64,000 nt of DNA from Thermoproteota archaeon (GTDB lineage Archaea > Korarchaeota > Korarchaeia > Korarchaeales > Korarchaeaceae). Location of the stretch: positions 819,082-883,081 of the forward strand of contig JALSOH010000004.1 in assembly GCA_026986575.1 (NCBI GenBank), read 5' to 3'. A program made the position numbers and the translations under genes. A model generated the notes under the pieces. It was not told the origin of the DNA. It did no database searches and saw only the letters and a list, made by a program, of their open reading frames with translations. Position 1 is the first letter of the stretch. Each line of letters begins with the position of its first letter. Of the stretch, positions 36,034-45,418 are shown piece by piece.

Positions 36034-37635
36034 ATGCGCACGGTACTCATCTCATCCCCGAGGGGAATCGAAGGAAGGAAGGTAGGAAAGGAATTAAGTT
36101 TCCGGGATAGGGAAATACGGGAGGTAGGAGTGGAGGTCAGGGACATTTTCTTAGGCGTCTCGGGACACATACCCGAGGAGTGGATAGTGGCCTCGGATAT
36201 CGACACCCTCACCGCCCACGATCCCAAGGCTCCCCTCGCCATAGTTTTCGCCTCAAAGCTGGACCCAGATTCCCTCTCAAGAAAGCTCCTGAACTTAGTC
36301 CAGAAAGTACTCGGAGCTCCTCTACTGAACGTTAGAGCGGTCAGAAGGGAATTTATAGAGGTAAAGGCCGATTTACCATCCTCTCAAGGACTTCAACTGC
36401 TCGGGCTGCCGCCAGGAAAGCTGATCTTGAGGATACGACCGGGTCAGCTGACTAGGGGGTGGATCGCCCACCAATCCCTCTTCACCACAGAGCTGGAGGA
36501 GATATCTTCGACATTCCATCCCGCTGAAGTCGTGAGGGCCAAGCCCCTTAGGATCGTGGATCCGGTTAGGAGAAAGACCGCGTTCAACTCAATGGTGCCC
36601 GAATCGGCGAGAGTGGAACATGGCTTGCTGAACGAGTCCCCTTACTTGGACATTAGGGGGAGAGGGTACAGGGTCGTCCTATACCCGCCCCAGAACTTCG
36701 TGCACGGGGATAACTTCATAGCTCAGGCCTATCTGGCGATGGGGTACAGACCACACCCCTACGTGGATGCCAAGAATTACGCGTCCTCAGTCCTCAGCTC
36801 GATGGGATACCGGGTTACTGGAGTGGAGAGAGCTCCCATACCTGGAATCATCTCTCACGAGGTCTATGCATCCTTGGGCAGGTCCCTTGCCTCGGACATG
36901 CCTCCTATGATCAGCTCTTCCATCGCATGGTTGGATGGAGGGGCGGCCTGGGCCGTGACGATAGGGGAGAACCTCATGGACGTCCAGCTCTGGAGGGCTT
37001 ACCTATACCTAGCTCTCGGCGAGGATGCGCTGGATATCCTGCAGAGCACCGTGCTGCACACAAGCGCCGACGTCAGGTGGCTCAACACCCTCAGCAGAGA
37101 GAGCAACGCGATGTACAGATCCATAAGATCATCAATAAGGTCTTTCAGACTACCCAAGATTGATCTGGGCTCGTACATCCCGCAGATCCAGGAGGATAGG
37201 GACGAGTGGTGGAACGGTGACGACTGGACCGGGGGACCTGGGAACGAGGACTACTCTCCCGACTCGACCTGGCTCTCCGACGAGATCTCCACTGGAACGG
37301 GGATGGATACCTTCTATGTGGACGGTGACGGGAGTGTGAGGAACATGGATCTAGGCGAGGAGGTGTCGTTCCATGAGATAGACAGCGAGGGCATATTAAG
37401 GGACGAGGAGGGGAATGAGGTCGGCTATGTGGATGATGGTTACGTTTACGACAGTGAGGGGGACAGGATGGGCTGGCTGGACACATCTATAAGCGACGAG
37501 TGGCAGATGGAGAGGCTAGAGTCGGAGAGCTCCGATCCAGTCGACGTATTCGGTTACTACGACTGGGGGGCTCAGAGGAATGAGGAGTCTACAGAGACAC
37601 CCTACTACTCCAAGCGAGATGAGGAAGAAGAGTGA
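36034..37635 (+). CDS. Orphan protein with acidic repeat tail
   Basis: 533 residues, no family recognised. Residues 1-380 look globular with no signal peptide or membrane segment; residues ~395-533 are very acidic and contain short Asp/Gly units (YVDGDGSVRNMD, EIDSEGILRDEEG, YVDDGYVYDSEGDRMGWLD), resembling a calcium-binding or beta-hairpin repeat. A stem-loop follows the stop directly. Confidence 0.6.
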   Translation: MRTVLISSPRGIEGRKVGKELSFRDREIREVGVEVRDIFLGVSGHIPEEWIVASDIDTLTAHDPKAPLAIVFASKLDPDSLSRKLLNLVQKVLGAPLLNVRAVRREFIEVKADLPSSQGLQLLGLPPGKLILRIRPGQLTRGWIAHQSLFTTELEEISSTFHPAEVVRAKPLRIVDPVRRKTAFNSMVPESARVEHGLLNESPYLDIRGRGYRVVLYPPQNFVHGDNFIAQAYLAMGYRPHPYVDAKNYASSVLSSMGYRVTGVERAPIPGIISHEVYASLGRSLASDMPPMISSSIAWLDGGAAWAVTIGENLMDVQLWRAYLYLALGEDALDILQSTVLHTSADVRWLNTLSRESNAMYRSIRSSIRSFRLPKIDLGSYIPQIQEDRDEWWNGDDWTGGPGNEDYSPDSTWLSDEISTGTGMDTFYVDGDGSVRNMDLGEEVSFHEIDSEGILRDEEGNEVGYVDDGYVYDSEGDRMGWLDTSISDEWQMERLESESSDPVDVFGYYDWGAQRNEESTETPYYSKRDEEEE

Positions 37636-37961
37636 CCGGCTAGCCTAGTGGTCAGCTAGCCTCTCCCCTCTCAAACATCCGGGGGCGTTGCGGTTCAGCG
37701 GCGCCCCAGCAGCATGTCGAGCGTCGATATCACCGTAACCACCACACCGATCAGGAGCTGGAGAGACTATCCCCTCGCTTCCCTCCCGTCCTCCACGGGG
37801 GAATCACCATCAAAGGTACGAGAAGGAGTTAAGTGACTAAGGGGATTTTTTCTCGTTCTAATAGGATCTGCCTGCGCGGATCGTCCCCGTCCTCCATAAA
37901 AACCTCCCTTGAACACCGCGAGTGGTTCTAGGGGAGCCAGCAGGGGTGCGAGGTACTGAGG
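37636..37961. other. 326-bp intergenic region
   Basis: Begins with the stem-loop terminator; otherwise GC-rich and without open frames. No further signal seen. Confidence 0.3.
37638..37661 (+). terminator. Stem-loop followed by pyrimidine-rich tract
   Basis: GGCTAGC-10 nt-GCTAGCC (7-bp stem) starts 3 bp after the stop of the orphan gene, followed by CTCTCCCCTCTC. Confidence 0.45.
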
Positions 37962-39296
37962 TCAGACGGCCAGTCCCGATCTGACCTTCGATATCACATA
38001 CATGAACTTACCTGACGCGGGCTTGGGCACGCTGTCCACTAGCTCCCACCTTATGATAACATCTCCCAAGACCTCCCTGATCTTCCCCTCGGGTACTGAG
38101 AGGGAGACCCTCGTCCCTCCCCTTGGAGCGATGAATATCCTGAGGGTGCTCAGATCCTCCTGAATAACTTGGAACTCCCTGACCCACTCCTCCACCCTGA
38201 AGACCCCCTCGAAGAACTCGCCCCCCAAAAGGGAGCCGTCCCTCCTCACCACGAACTCGGTGGCCCTGCCCTCAATACTACCCATCCTCGGTAGAAAGGA
38301 GCCACAAGAGCACCTCCCCTCAACCGCCCTAGCCATGTCGCCTATCTCGTACCTTATGAGAGGCATCACGTAGTTGTGTAGAGGAGTCACGACGACGTTC
38401 CCGAGCGCCCCATCCGGGGCCTTCCCGCCCGAGTCGTCGAGGATCTCTATCAAGTTGTTGAAAGAGAAAACGTGGAGGGATCCGTCACTGCACTCTCCAG
38501 CTATGGACGGGGCCTCTCTGGCCCCGTAGAAATTGTATACCCTACCGAATGCCTCCTCTATCATCTCCCTCTTCCATTTGTTTAGCGTTTCCCCGGTTGA
38601 GATCACCGCCTTCGGCCTGAACACCTCAATCCCCCTCCTGAGGGCGTACTCAGCCACGGCAGCTAGGAAGTGAGGAAGCCCCCTGAGGATGTCCGGTCTG
38701 TAATCCTCTAGCTTCCTCAGGACCCTCTCAATTAACCGTTGATCTATGAGGTAAGCGTTGAAGTAGACTGCTCCGTCAAGGAAGTGGGTCATCTTGGATA
38801 GAGGGGATATACCGCCGAGGAGTTCAGCAGCTGAGCCCCAAATGATCATTTTCCTGGCCTTCAGCAGATCTATCCCCAAGAACCAACTGTAATAGAAGAC
38901 CTCCGTGGCCTTACTCCAGCGGTAGGATCTCACATCTCTGAAGAACCTTATGGGCCTTGCTGTCGATCCTCCAGTGGTCCCGGTTGATGCCCTCATCCTT
39001 TCCATGTCTGTGGAGGTCAGATCATCGAGATGTGCCTGGACGAAGGATCTTTTGAGGACAGGGATCTCGTCAAAATGGGTTAATGGGTCTTCGAAGTTCC
39101 TCAACAGCCGAGTGTAGTGCGGTACTTTCTTTTCAGCGTACTCTAAGAGGGATCTCAGGGACTCTCTAACGAAATCCTCTAATAGCATATCACCACGCAT
39201 AATGGACTCTATCGTCCTGAGTTCCCGCCTGAAGTCCCGACCCGTCAGCCTCATCAGCGCCAATACGGCACTCTTCCTGAGGAAGCTCCCCAACAT
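37962..39296 (-). CDS. CapK / phenylacetate-CoA ligase-like adenylating enzyme
   Basis: 444 residues from ATG 39296 (an upstream in-frame ATG at 39395 is less likely). AMP-binding motif STGTTGGSTARPIRF near residue 110 and NFYGAREAPSIAGEC near 275 match the CapK/PaaK group. A cysteine pair in EGRCSCGSF suggests a metal site. Members activate carboxylic acids; no pathway genes are adjacent. Confidence 0.75.
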   Translation of the reverse strand: MLGSFLRKSAVLALMRLTGRDFRRELRTIESIMRGDMLLEDFVRESLRSLLEYAEKKVPHYTRLLRNFEDPLTHFDEIPVLKRSFVQAHLDDLTSTDMERMRASTGTTGGSTARPIRFFRDVRSYRWSKATEVFYYSWFLGIDLLKARKMIIWGSAAELLGGISPLSKMTHFLDGAVYFNAYLIDQRLIERVLRKLEDYRPDILRGLPHFLAAVAEYALRRGIEVFRPKAVISTGETLNKWKREMIEEAFGRVYNFYGAREAPSIAGECSDGSLHVFSFNNLIEILDDSGGKAPDGALGNVVVTPLHNYVMPLIRYEIGDMARAVEGRCSCGSFLPRMGSIEGRATEFVVRRDGSLLGGEFFEGVFRVEEWVREFQVIQEDLSTLRIFIAPRGGTRVSLSVPEGKIREVLGDVIIRWELVDSVPKPASGKFMYVISKVRSGLAV

Positions 39297-39714
39297 TCTC
39301 CTAAAGCACCCGATGGACCCGTAAAAAGGATTGGTGATGTTGGGTGTTAGGCCAGCTAGTTGCCCCCACCAGCCCGACGGGAAATAGAACGTCATTTGTT
39401 GTGAAATGCAAGCAGGTTCCGGCTCCTAATGGCCCTCACAATGCCAACAGGCGACCGAGATCAGATCCGGTATTACAAGCTAAACGGACATAAAAAGAAC
39501 TTATTCTTTAATCCAATTATTCCTGGTAGATATCCACGCCTGATCTGAATCGTAGTTTTCAGAATGAATCTGCAGAGCCGTCAGCTTCATCATAGACGGA
39601 ACCACTTAATGAGAAATTCTAGTTCGTCAATAGACGTATATTGGGAGGTGATTGGGACTGCCGCCCTCTACTCCAGTACCCCCTTTGCCAGAGCCTAGCA
39701 CATAAAAGCTCCCT
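39297..39714. other. 418-bp intergenic region
   Basis: No gene or clear repeat seen; AT-rich patches near 39490-39525 may hold a promoter for the CapK-like gene. Confidence 0.3.
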
Positions 39715-41205
39715 TCACAATTTTTTGTAGCAGGTCTCGAGATCCCTCTTCAATCTGATGACTGGGTCCTCCCATGTGAAGGTCCCACTTTCCTCATCCC
39801 ACAGATCTATGGGGAGCCTCCAGCCGGGACTTATATCCAAGAAATCCTCCGCCAAGACGAGTTGATCTCCGTAAACGGACTTCACCGTCCAAATGAGATC
39901 CCCCCTCACTTCTGGCCTAGTGACTAGGAGAGATAGCAGCCCCTCGAAGTCATCCCCCTCTATGTAATGGGTGAGTACCGATCCCACCGACCTCAGGAAG
40001 GAGTGGAAGGGTACCATCTCATCATGGGAGGCCCTCACTATCAGCATGAGTTTTTCCATGCCCTTAGGGATCCCGTGGAAGTACATCCTGATTATGTAAC
40101 CGTCCTTCCTAAGTCGGCCGAGCCTCTTCTTCGGATCAGGAATTCTCTCCCTCTTCAGGAGCTTGTGAGTGACCTTCCCGTGCTTGAAAACTAGGTTAAG
40201 TATCCTCAAATCGTTCCTGTCGAGGTTGGACTCTGGCCTCTTCACGAGAATGCTCAGGTCCCTCCCCCTAGGCTGGGGCCTGGACAATTCCTCCACCGAA
40301 TCGTACGGGCTCCTCCCAGCATCGAGAGAGAGGCCAAAGGCTGCGTCCTTCACGAGATACAGCGGGATCCTTCCATCTAGCGCATCTCTCAGGGCATCAA
40401 GACCCTGGTAGGGGTAGGACAAATATGCCCTCACGTGCGCCTCTGATGAGACCGGGATGTACGCGCTATAGGTGTACGGAAACCTCCAGAAGGCCTTCCT
40501 GCACTCTCTATTGTTGGGATACGTGATGAGGAGGGTCGTCAGACCTAACTTCCAGTTATCCACGTTCTCAGGTCCGAATATCATGCCAAGCATCCTCAGC
40601 TTCTTCAAAGACCTGCTCAGGGTGGCTCCGGTTATCCCCATCCCCCTGATCTCCCTGTCGGTAGCCAGAGGGTTCCTTGAGATGATCTCCATTATCTTGG
40701 CATCGCTCTCGGTGATCCTCACCGTCATCCCAGCGATCCTGTTGAGGAGTGCCATGTAAGTTTCGAAGTCGAGGGATCCCCTCTCAGCGGCAAGGTTAAC
40801 TATCATAAGCAGGTTCCCCACGACCCTATCCATCTCTCCCTCTTGGATGAGCGAGAGGAGTTCGTATGGATCGTAATCATGGAACGGACCTTCTGGGGAA
40901 ATTCTACACCTCAACCACAGCTTCTTGGGGGATCCCGAGTAGTACCAAGCCACATCGTGCACCTGAGGTACAACATCCACCCCCAGGACGGTATGTAGGA
41001 TCACCGCCTCCTTTTTCAGGACCTGAGGAAGCCACTTGACCACTCCTCTAGCCACGAGGAGGGCCTCTCCATCGTAACCGGTGCATCTGCCCCCAGGCAC
41101 TTCGTCGACGATCCTCACCTCCTTGGGGATAGGTCTGCGGATCTCCAATCCAGTCGACTTAGAGACATCCTCGATCTTCGCGTGCAGCTCACTGACCGGA
41201 TCCAT
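39715..41205 (-). CDS. Tandem winged-helix protein, copy A of a ~500-residue family
   Basis: 496 residues, start ATG 41205 with a TAATATT box ~28 bp upstream. The N-terminal ~100 residues end in VPQVHDVAWYYSG. Two Lrp-like modules follow: HTH 1 at ~175-225 (DAKIMEIISRNPLATDREI), HTH 2 at ~325-370 (DLRILNLVFKHGKVTHKLL), each followed by a RAM-like strand/helix region. The C-terminus has DISPGWRLPIDLWDEESGTFTW. Closely related to the next gene and to a decayed copy at 56.8-58.0 kb. Probable DNA-binding regulator; family not recognised. Confidence 0.7.
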   Translation of the reverse strand: MDPVSELHAKIEDVSKSTGLEIRRPIPKEVRIVDEVPGGRCTGYDGEALLVARGVVKWLPQVLKKEAVILHTVLGVDVVPQVHDVAWYYSGSPKKLWLRCRISPEGPFHDYDPYELLSLIQEGEMDRVVGNLLMIVNLAAERGSLDFETYMALLNRIAGMTVRITESDAKIMEIISRNPLATDREIRGMGITGATLSRSLKKLRMLGMIFGPENVDNWKLGLTTLLITYPNNRECRKAFWRFPYTYSAYIPVSSEAHVRAYLSYPYQGLDALRDALDGRIPLYLVKDAAFGLSLDAGRSPYDSVEELSRPQPRGRDLSILVKRPESNLDRNDLRILNLVFKHGKVTHKLLKRERIPDPKKRLGRLRKDGYIIRMYFHGIPKGMEKLMLIVRASHDEMVPFHSFLRSVGSVLTHYIEGDDFEGLLSLLVTRPEVRGDLIWTVKSVYGDQLVLAEDFLDISPGWRLPIDLWDEESGTFTWEDPVIRLKRDLETCYKKL

Positions 41206-41279
41206 TCGGTTGTTCAACCTCCCTAACCAATATTACCTTTCCTCCACCAGTCCCCGGGCCCGTCCGGTGTGATTACCAC

Positions 41280-42788
41280 CTATCCTTGTGGGACCGGCCG
41301 GGATCGAGGGAGGCACGCCTCGAGATCATCCTTTAACCTCTCGAGGGGTTCCCTCCACAAGAATTTCTGCGACCCCTCGTCCCACAGATCTATAGGGAGC
41401 CTCCAACCCGGCTTAATGTCCACGAAATCCTCGGCCAGAAGCACTCTTTCACCGTATACGGTCCTGACCACTCTGAGGATATCTCCCCTAATCTCCGGAG
41501 GGGCCATAAGCACGCCCATCAGGTAGGAGACCTCGCCCTCTAGGTGCTGAATCATCACCGATCCTCCGGATCCCAGCACCCCCAACAGGGTATCCATCTC
41601 CTCGGGTTCATCCTCCACTAGGACGATCGCCTTCTCTACGCCCATGGGTAACGTTAACCGATAGAGACTGGTGATGATTCCGGCCCCCCTCAGCTTTCTG
41701 AGCCTGGACCTAGCTTCCGGAACCCCCTTCTTGGTCAGGATGTTGACAGACACCTTTCCCTCCTCGAGGACGAAATTAAGCACGTCCAAATCGAGCTCAT
41801 CAACTCGGACAGGTGGAGACGAGGTGGCAATGAACTCCACCTTTTCTCCAAACTCTTGAGGGGTGGCCAGATTTATCGCCTCGAATGGGTCCCTGACGGG
41901 GTCGAAATTGAATCTCAGGAGGGTTTTCCTAACTAGGAATACAACCAATCCAAGGTTCCGAAGCGAGAGCAGATCGTCCATCCCTTCATATGGGTATGAG
42001 AGGTATGCATGGGCGTCGATCTCGCTCGACACAGGTACCAGCATGCTGCGCGTGTAAGGAAACCTCCAGAAAGCCTTTCTGCACTCCTTTCGGTTGGAGA
42101 ACGATATCAGAAAGGTAGACAGCCCTAGTTTATGATAATCCACGTTCTCGGGGCCAGATATCATCCTCAGAGTCCTCAACTTCCCCATGGACTTCGTCAA
42201 GGAGGATCCTCCCATCCCCCTCCTCCTGATGTAGTCAGAGGTAGCGCGTGGATTCTCTGAGATTATCCTTATCAGCTTCACGTCAGAGTCGGAGAGACCA
42301 ACGCTAGAACCGACGATCTTGTAGAGGAGAGCCATGTACATCGGGAACTCTAAGTTACCCAGCCTAGCTGAGGCGTTCACTATCCTGATGATGGTTCCGA
42401 GCACCCTGTTCCTCTCCTTAGAAGGGACCATGGAGAAAAGCCTGTAGGGGTCGTAATCGTGAAATGGGCTCCCAGGCGGGATTCTACACCTCTCCCAGAG
42501 TTCTCTGGGGGCCGAAGAGTATATCCACGCCAAGTCGTGAACTTGGGGGACCTCATCCACCTCTGGCACCATTAGAGAGATCGCAGCTTCCTTCGCCAAT
42601 ACATACGGGAGCACGTCCCCAGCCAATTTGGCGGATACTAGGAGGGCGTCGCCTTTCCTATGAGTGCACCCATTGCTGGGAAGATCCTCGACTACTCTCA
42701 TCCGCTTGGGGACGCTCCTCCTAATCTCCAAGCCAAGTAGTCTAGAGGCCCTCTCAACTTCCCTCTCGACTTCAGCGATAAAGCCCAT
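41280..42788 (-). CDS. Tandem winged-helix protein, copy B of a ~500-residue family
   Basis: 502 residues, similar to copy A throughout: VPQVHDLAWIYS, PFHDYDPYRLFSM, VKLIRIISENPRATSDYIRR (HTH 1), FGPENVDYHKLGLS-like linker, KAFWRFPYTRS, DLDVLNFVLEEGKVSVNILT (HTH 2) and DIKPGWRLPIDLWDE. Its own ATAAATTAAT box at 42810-42819 lies ~27 bp before the ATG, so it is probably leaderless. Lies 75 bp upstream of copy A on the same strand. Confidence 0.7.
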   Translation of the reverse strand: MGFIAEVEREVERASRLLGLEIRRSVPKRMRVVEDLPSNGCTHRKGDALLVSAKLAGDVLPYVLAKEAAISLMVPEVDEVPQVHDLAWIYSSAPRELWERCRIPPGSPFHDYDPYRLFSMVPSKERNRVLGTIIRIVNASARLGNLEFPMYMALLYKIVGSSVGLSDSDVKLIRIISENPRATSDYIRRRGMGGSSLTKSMGKLRTLRMISGPENVDYHKLGLSTFLISFSNRKECRKAFWRFPYTRSMLVPVSSEIDAHAYLSYPYEGMDDLLSLRNLGLVVFLVRKTLLRFNFDPVRDPFEAINLATPQEFGEKVEFIATSSPPVRVDELDLDVLNFVLEEGKVSVNILTKKGVPEARSRLRKLRGAGIITSLYRLTLPMGVEKAIVLVEDEPEEMDTLLGVLGSGGSVMIQHLEGEVSYLMGVLMAPPEIRGDILRVVRTVYGERVLLAEDFVDIKPGWRLPIDLWDEGSQKFLWREPLERLKDDLEACLPRSRPVPQG

Positions 42789-42837
42789 TCAGAGTCCTTC
42801 GAACGCTGGATTAATTTATTCGTTCCCCTCGCTGAAA

Positions 42838-43026
42838 GGAGAAATTGTCTAGCCTTTCTCCTCCAACTCGCACACGATGTATAGTGGCAGTTTGAGCGGT
42901 GCTCAGGGAGGAGAGGAGAGACCCGGGGATCCGACGAGAAGGATCTCGGAGACAATTGCCTAAAGGGGAGGAGAACCGGGAGATGGAGCGAGGGGGACCG
43001 AACGAATGCCCGCCCCCCATCGCTCC
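42838..43026 (-). ncRNA. Candidate structured RNA between orphan genes
   Basis: On the minus strand TTATATAA (43047-43054) lies 24 bp before a 12-13-bp hairpin GGAGCGATGGGGG/CCCCCTCGCTCC (42985-43026). About 120 nt further, GGAGAAA-10 nt-TTTCTCC then TTTC (42838-42861) looks like an end structure. No good open frame exists here. The next gene has its own promoter, so this seems a separate ~190-nt RNA rather than a leader. It lacks RNase P and SRP RNA hallmarks. Confidence 0.5.
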
Positions 43027-43101
43027 AATAGAGAGCGACCATTCTCTTATATAAGTTATGCGTTCGACGGACCCGCGCAGCGCTCGCGAGCCTGCGAATC
43101 G

Positions 43102-44553
43102 TCATCCTACGTCCAGGTCGCCCTCTAGAAGGAGCACGATCTCCTTCCTGACCTGATCGAGGAGCAGCATGAGGGACCTCCTGAGGGCCACCAGCTCGTA
43201 TACCCTGACGGTCCTGCTCCCCTTTCCCCTCCTCCCGACGCGCCTAGACCTCACCAGATTGAGCCTGGTGAGCTTCCCCAGATCGTCCTCGTACTCCGCC
43301 CTCTCCCCCCTGTAGATGGGTGAGAGCAGGGTCACGATCTCTGGAAGGCTGAGGCCCTCTCTCTCCTCACGGGCCTCCAGCTTCTCAGCCAAGCTCCCCC
43401 TTCCCCTGACGCAGTTCCTCAGGGAGCTAGAGTTACCCTGATGGAAGTATAGGCACAGGACCTCAGCCACCCTCTTGGCGTAATCGGACCTGCCCATGAA
43501 CTTCCCGTCCAAGAACTCCTTGGCGGCCAGGGCCTGCAGGATGGCGCACTCCCTCTCCTCCAGCGCGACGAGCACGTCGTCCACGTTGGGTTGAGATGCC
43601 CCGAGCCTGAATAGGTTAACAGATATCCTCACCGCCTTCTTCAGGTCTAGGGTCGGGAGCCAGAAACCCTCTATGTATCTCCTAAATCTCCTCTCCACGT
43701 CGAAGTTCCTCAAGAGGTGGGAGTACGTGGAGCCGAAGGTCGCGTCCCGCCATCCCGTGACGTTCCTGAGCACCTCGGGATTCAGGATCATGAGGCCGTT
43801 GACGAGGCTCCACTCCCCATGGAACCAGAGCGATGAGCTGGTGTAGAACACCTTCTGGGCGAGCACCAGATCTATGCCCATCCTGAGCATGCCCCTGACC
43901 CTCTTCCTCGCCTTCTTGTTCACCTGCCTGCTCCTGCCGAGGGACATCATCACCAGCACACCGTCTACCGAGGAGAAGACGGTATCGTAGAGCCTGTGCA
44001 CCAGCACGTCAGGTTTCCTCATCTTCAGCTTCAGGGGAGAGATCAACTCCTTGACCAGATCCAGCGGCATATCCTCCACGGGGGCCGGGAAGTACACCTC
44101 GGTGAAGAACCTCGAAGCCCTGATGTTCGGGATCTCCCTTCTCTTCAGTTCGTCATTTATGGCTCCCTTGAACTCCCCGGCCAAATCGGGCCACTCAGAA
44201 GCTAGGCGATAGAGATCGCTTGAGAGTCCGGGGCTGACCTCGACCACCTTAGACAGCCTGATGGACCTCAGGCCTGACGAGTAGATCCTCTCCTCCCAGG
44301 TCGCATCCTCCAGTACCTTTCTCACCTTCCTCCCCAGGAAACCCGGGCAAGGGTTCTCCACCGTGGGCACTGAGCCTTCCAGCTCCCTTCCTAGGAATGT
44401 GGAGCAGTTGGTGGCGAGTTTCACCCCCTCCCTTATCACATGCTCCTCGTCCCACCCAGCCCTCCTGACAGCATCGCTGCCTGACCGGTTATGGAGGATG
44501 GGAACGAATTCAGGTTCCAAGTAGACCTTGCCCAGCGTCAGGGTTACCCTCAA
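43102..44553 (-). CDS. Orphan ~480-residue protein with C-terminal winged helix
   Basis: 483 residues from TTG 44553 (an in-frame TTG at 44643 would add 30 residues). No known family. Features: ISPLKLKMRKPDVLVHRLY, an Arg/Lys-rich segment RQVNKKARKRVRGM near 245, GLMILNPEVLRN, a helical middle and a C-terminal winged-helix-like part (LSLPEIVTLLSPIY..VGRRGKGSRTVRVYEL). A decayed homologue lies at 58.6-59.9 kb, next to cas genes, just as decayed and intact tandem-HTH genes do. Confidence 0.6.
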   Translation of the reverse strand: MRVTLTLGKVYLEPEFVPILHNRSGSDAVRRAGWDEEHVIREGVKLATNCSTFLGRELEGSVPTVENPCPGFLGRKVRKVLEDATWEERIYSSGLRSIRLSKVVEVSPGLSSDLYRLASEWPDLAGEFKGAINDELKRREIPNIRASRFFTEVYFPAPVEDMPLDLVKELISPLKLKMRKPDVLVHRLYDTVFSSVDGVLVMMSLGRSRQVNKKARKRVRGMLRMGIDLVLAQKVFYTSSSLWFHGEWSLVNGLMILNPEVLRNVTGWRDATFGSTYSHLLRNFDVERRFRRYIEGFWLPTLDLKKAVRISVNLFRLGASQPNVDDVLVALEERECAILQALAAKEFLDGKFMGRSDYAKRVAEVLCLYFHQGNSSSLRNCVRGRGSLAEKLEAREEREGLSLPEIVTLLSPIYRGERAEYEDDLGKLTRLNLVRSRRVGRRGKGSRTVRVYELVALRRSLMLLLDQVRKEIVLLLEGDLDVG

Positions 44554-44716
44554 GTTTTCCCTCCAAGTAACCCCGACCTGTCCAACAAAAATTTCACCAC
44601 GCCGGGGGGAACCGCGTTCATGCAGGGATTGGCCGGGCACCAAGTCATATGCGAAGGTCTACATCTTCACTCTTCCACCTATTTTAGCACCCAGATCTCG
44701 ATAAGACAGAGAGGAA

Positions 44717-45418
44717 TTGAGGACGATCCTTATCGGGGTCGAAGATCTCGGAGTGAGGCTAGCTGAGAGGCTCATATCCACTGTCAAGAGGTCGTCCTTA
44801 TTGGAGAGGGGTGCTAAGCTCATCCTAGAGACCTACTACGTGGACGATTCCGGGAGGAGGGAGAGGCTCAGAGCATCCTACGAGCTCGACGATACATTCC
44901 TCGGGGAGAGCGAAACCCTAGTGGAGAAACTAGCCCTCGGGATCCACAAGCTGAGGGTGATACCCAAGAAGAGAGGCCTGATCTTCCCAGAGGTCAGGGG
45001 TGAGCTTAGGGTTGAGCCTGAGGACGAGGAGATAAGGGCGGTGGCAGAGGTCTATCAGCGAGCGATCCCCAGGGGAAGGGTGGCGAGGTGGTACGAGCCC
45101 CTCCTCTTCATGCTACTGGCCGGCATGATCGGCTTAGCTCTGGGAGCGATCAGGCTAGCGGCGTTCGATCCCTCAACTCCGTCCATATACCTGAAATTCC
45201 TCCTCCTCTCCTCCGTTCCCGCCTCTGTCCTCCACGCCCTCCTGTTCTTCGGAAAAGACTTCACGGATCAGCCGTCTGACGAGGTCGTGAGATCCCTTCT
45301 AAGGAGTATATCTCACTTACGTGTCCGGTCTGGGAGCCGCCTTCCTCCTCGACTATCTCTACCTGATGTTTCCCCGCCTGCAGCTCCCTTTCAGCATCTC
45401 CTTGGCGGGGATGCTTGA
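44717..45418 (+). CDS. Membrane protein, first gene of FtsZ-like/vWA operon, possibly frameshifted
   Basis: Up to 233 residues from TTG 44717. The start RTILIGVEDLGVRLAERLI resembles the first strand and loop of Rossmann/tubulin folds without the glycine-rich loop. A cytoplasmic part to ~120 is followed by two hydrophobic helices. After SISHLRV (~residue 203) this frame turns hydrophilic and proline-rich, while the overlapping +1 frame continues with hydrophobic sequence; the two may be one gene with a shift near 45320. Confidence 0.5.
   Translation: MRTILIGVEDLGVRLAERLISTVKRSSLLERGAKLILETYYVDDSGRRERLRASYELDDTFLGESETLVEKLALGIHKLRVIPKKRGLIFPEVRGELRVEPEDEEIRAVAEVYQRAIPRGRVARWYEPLLFMLLAGMIGLALGAIRLAAFDPSTPSIYLKFLLLSSVPASVLHALLFFGKDFTDQPSDEVVRSLLRSISHLRVRSGSRLPPRLSLPDVSPPAAPFQHLLGGDA

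Noticed and set aside
42698..43105. 135-codon minus-strand frame over the candidate RNA
   Set aside because: Overlaps copy B in another frame, and its sequence is low in hydrophobic-core pattern; the hairpins and promoter explain the region better.
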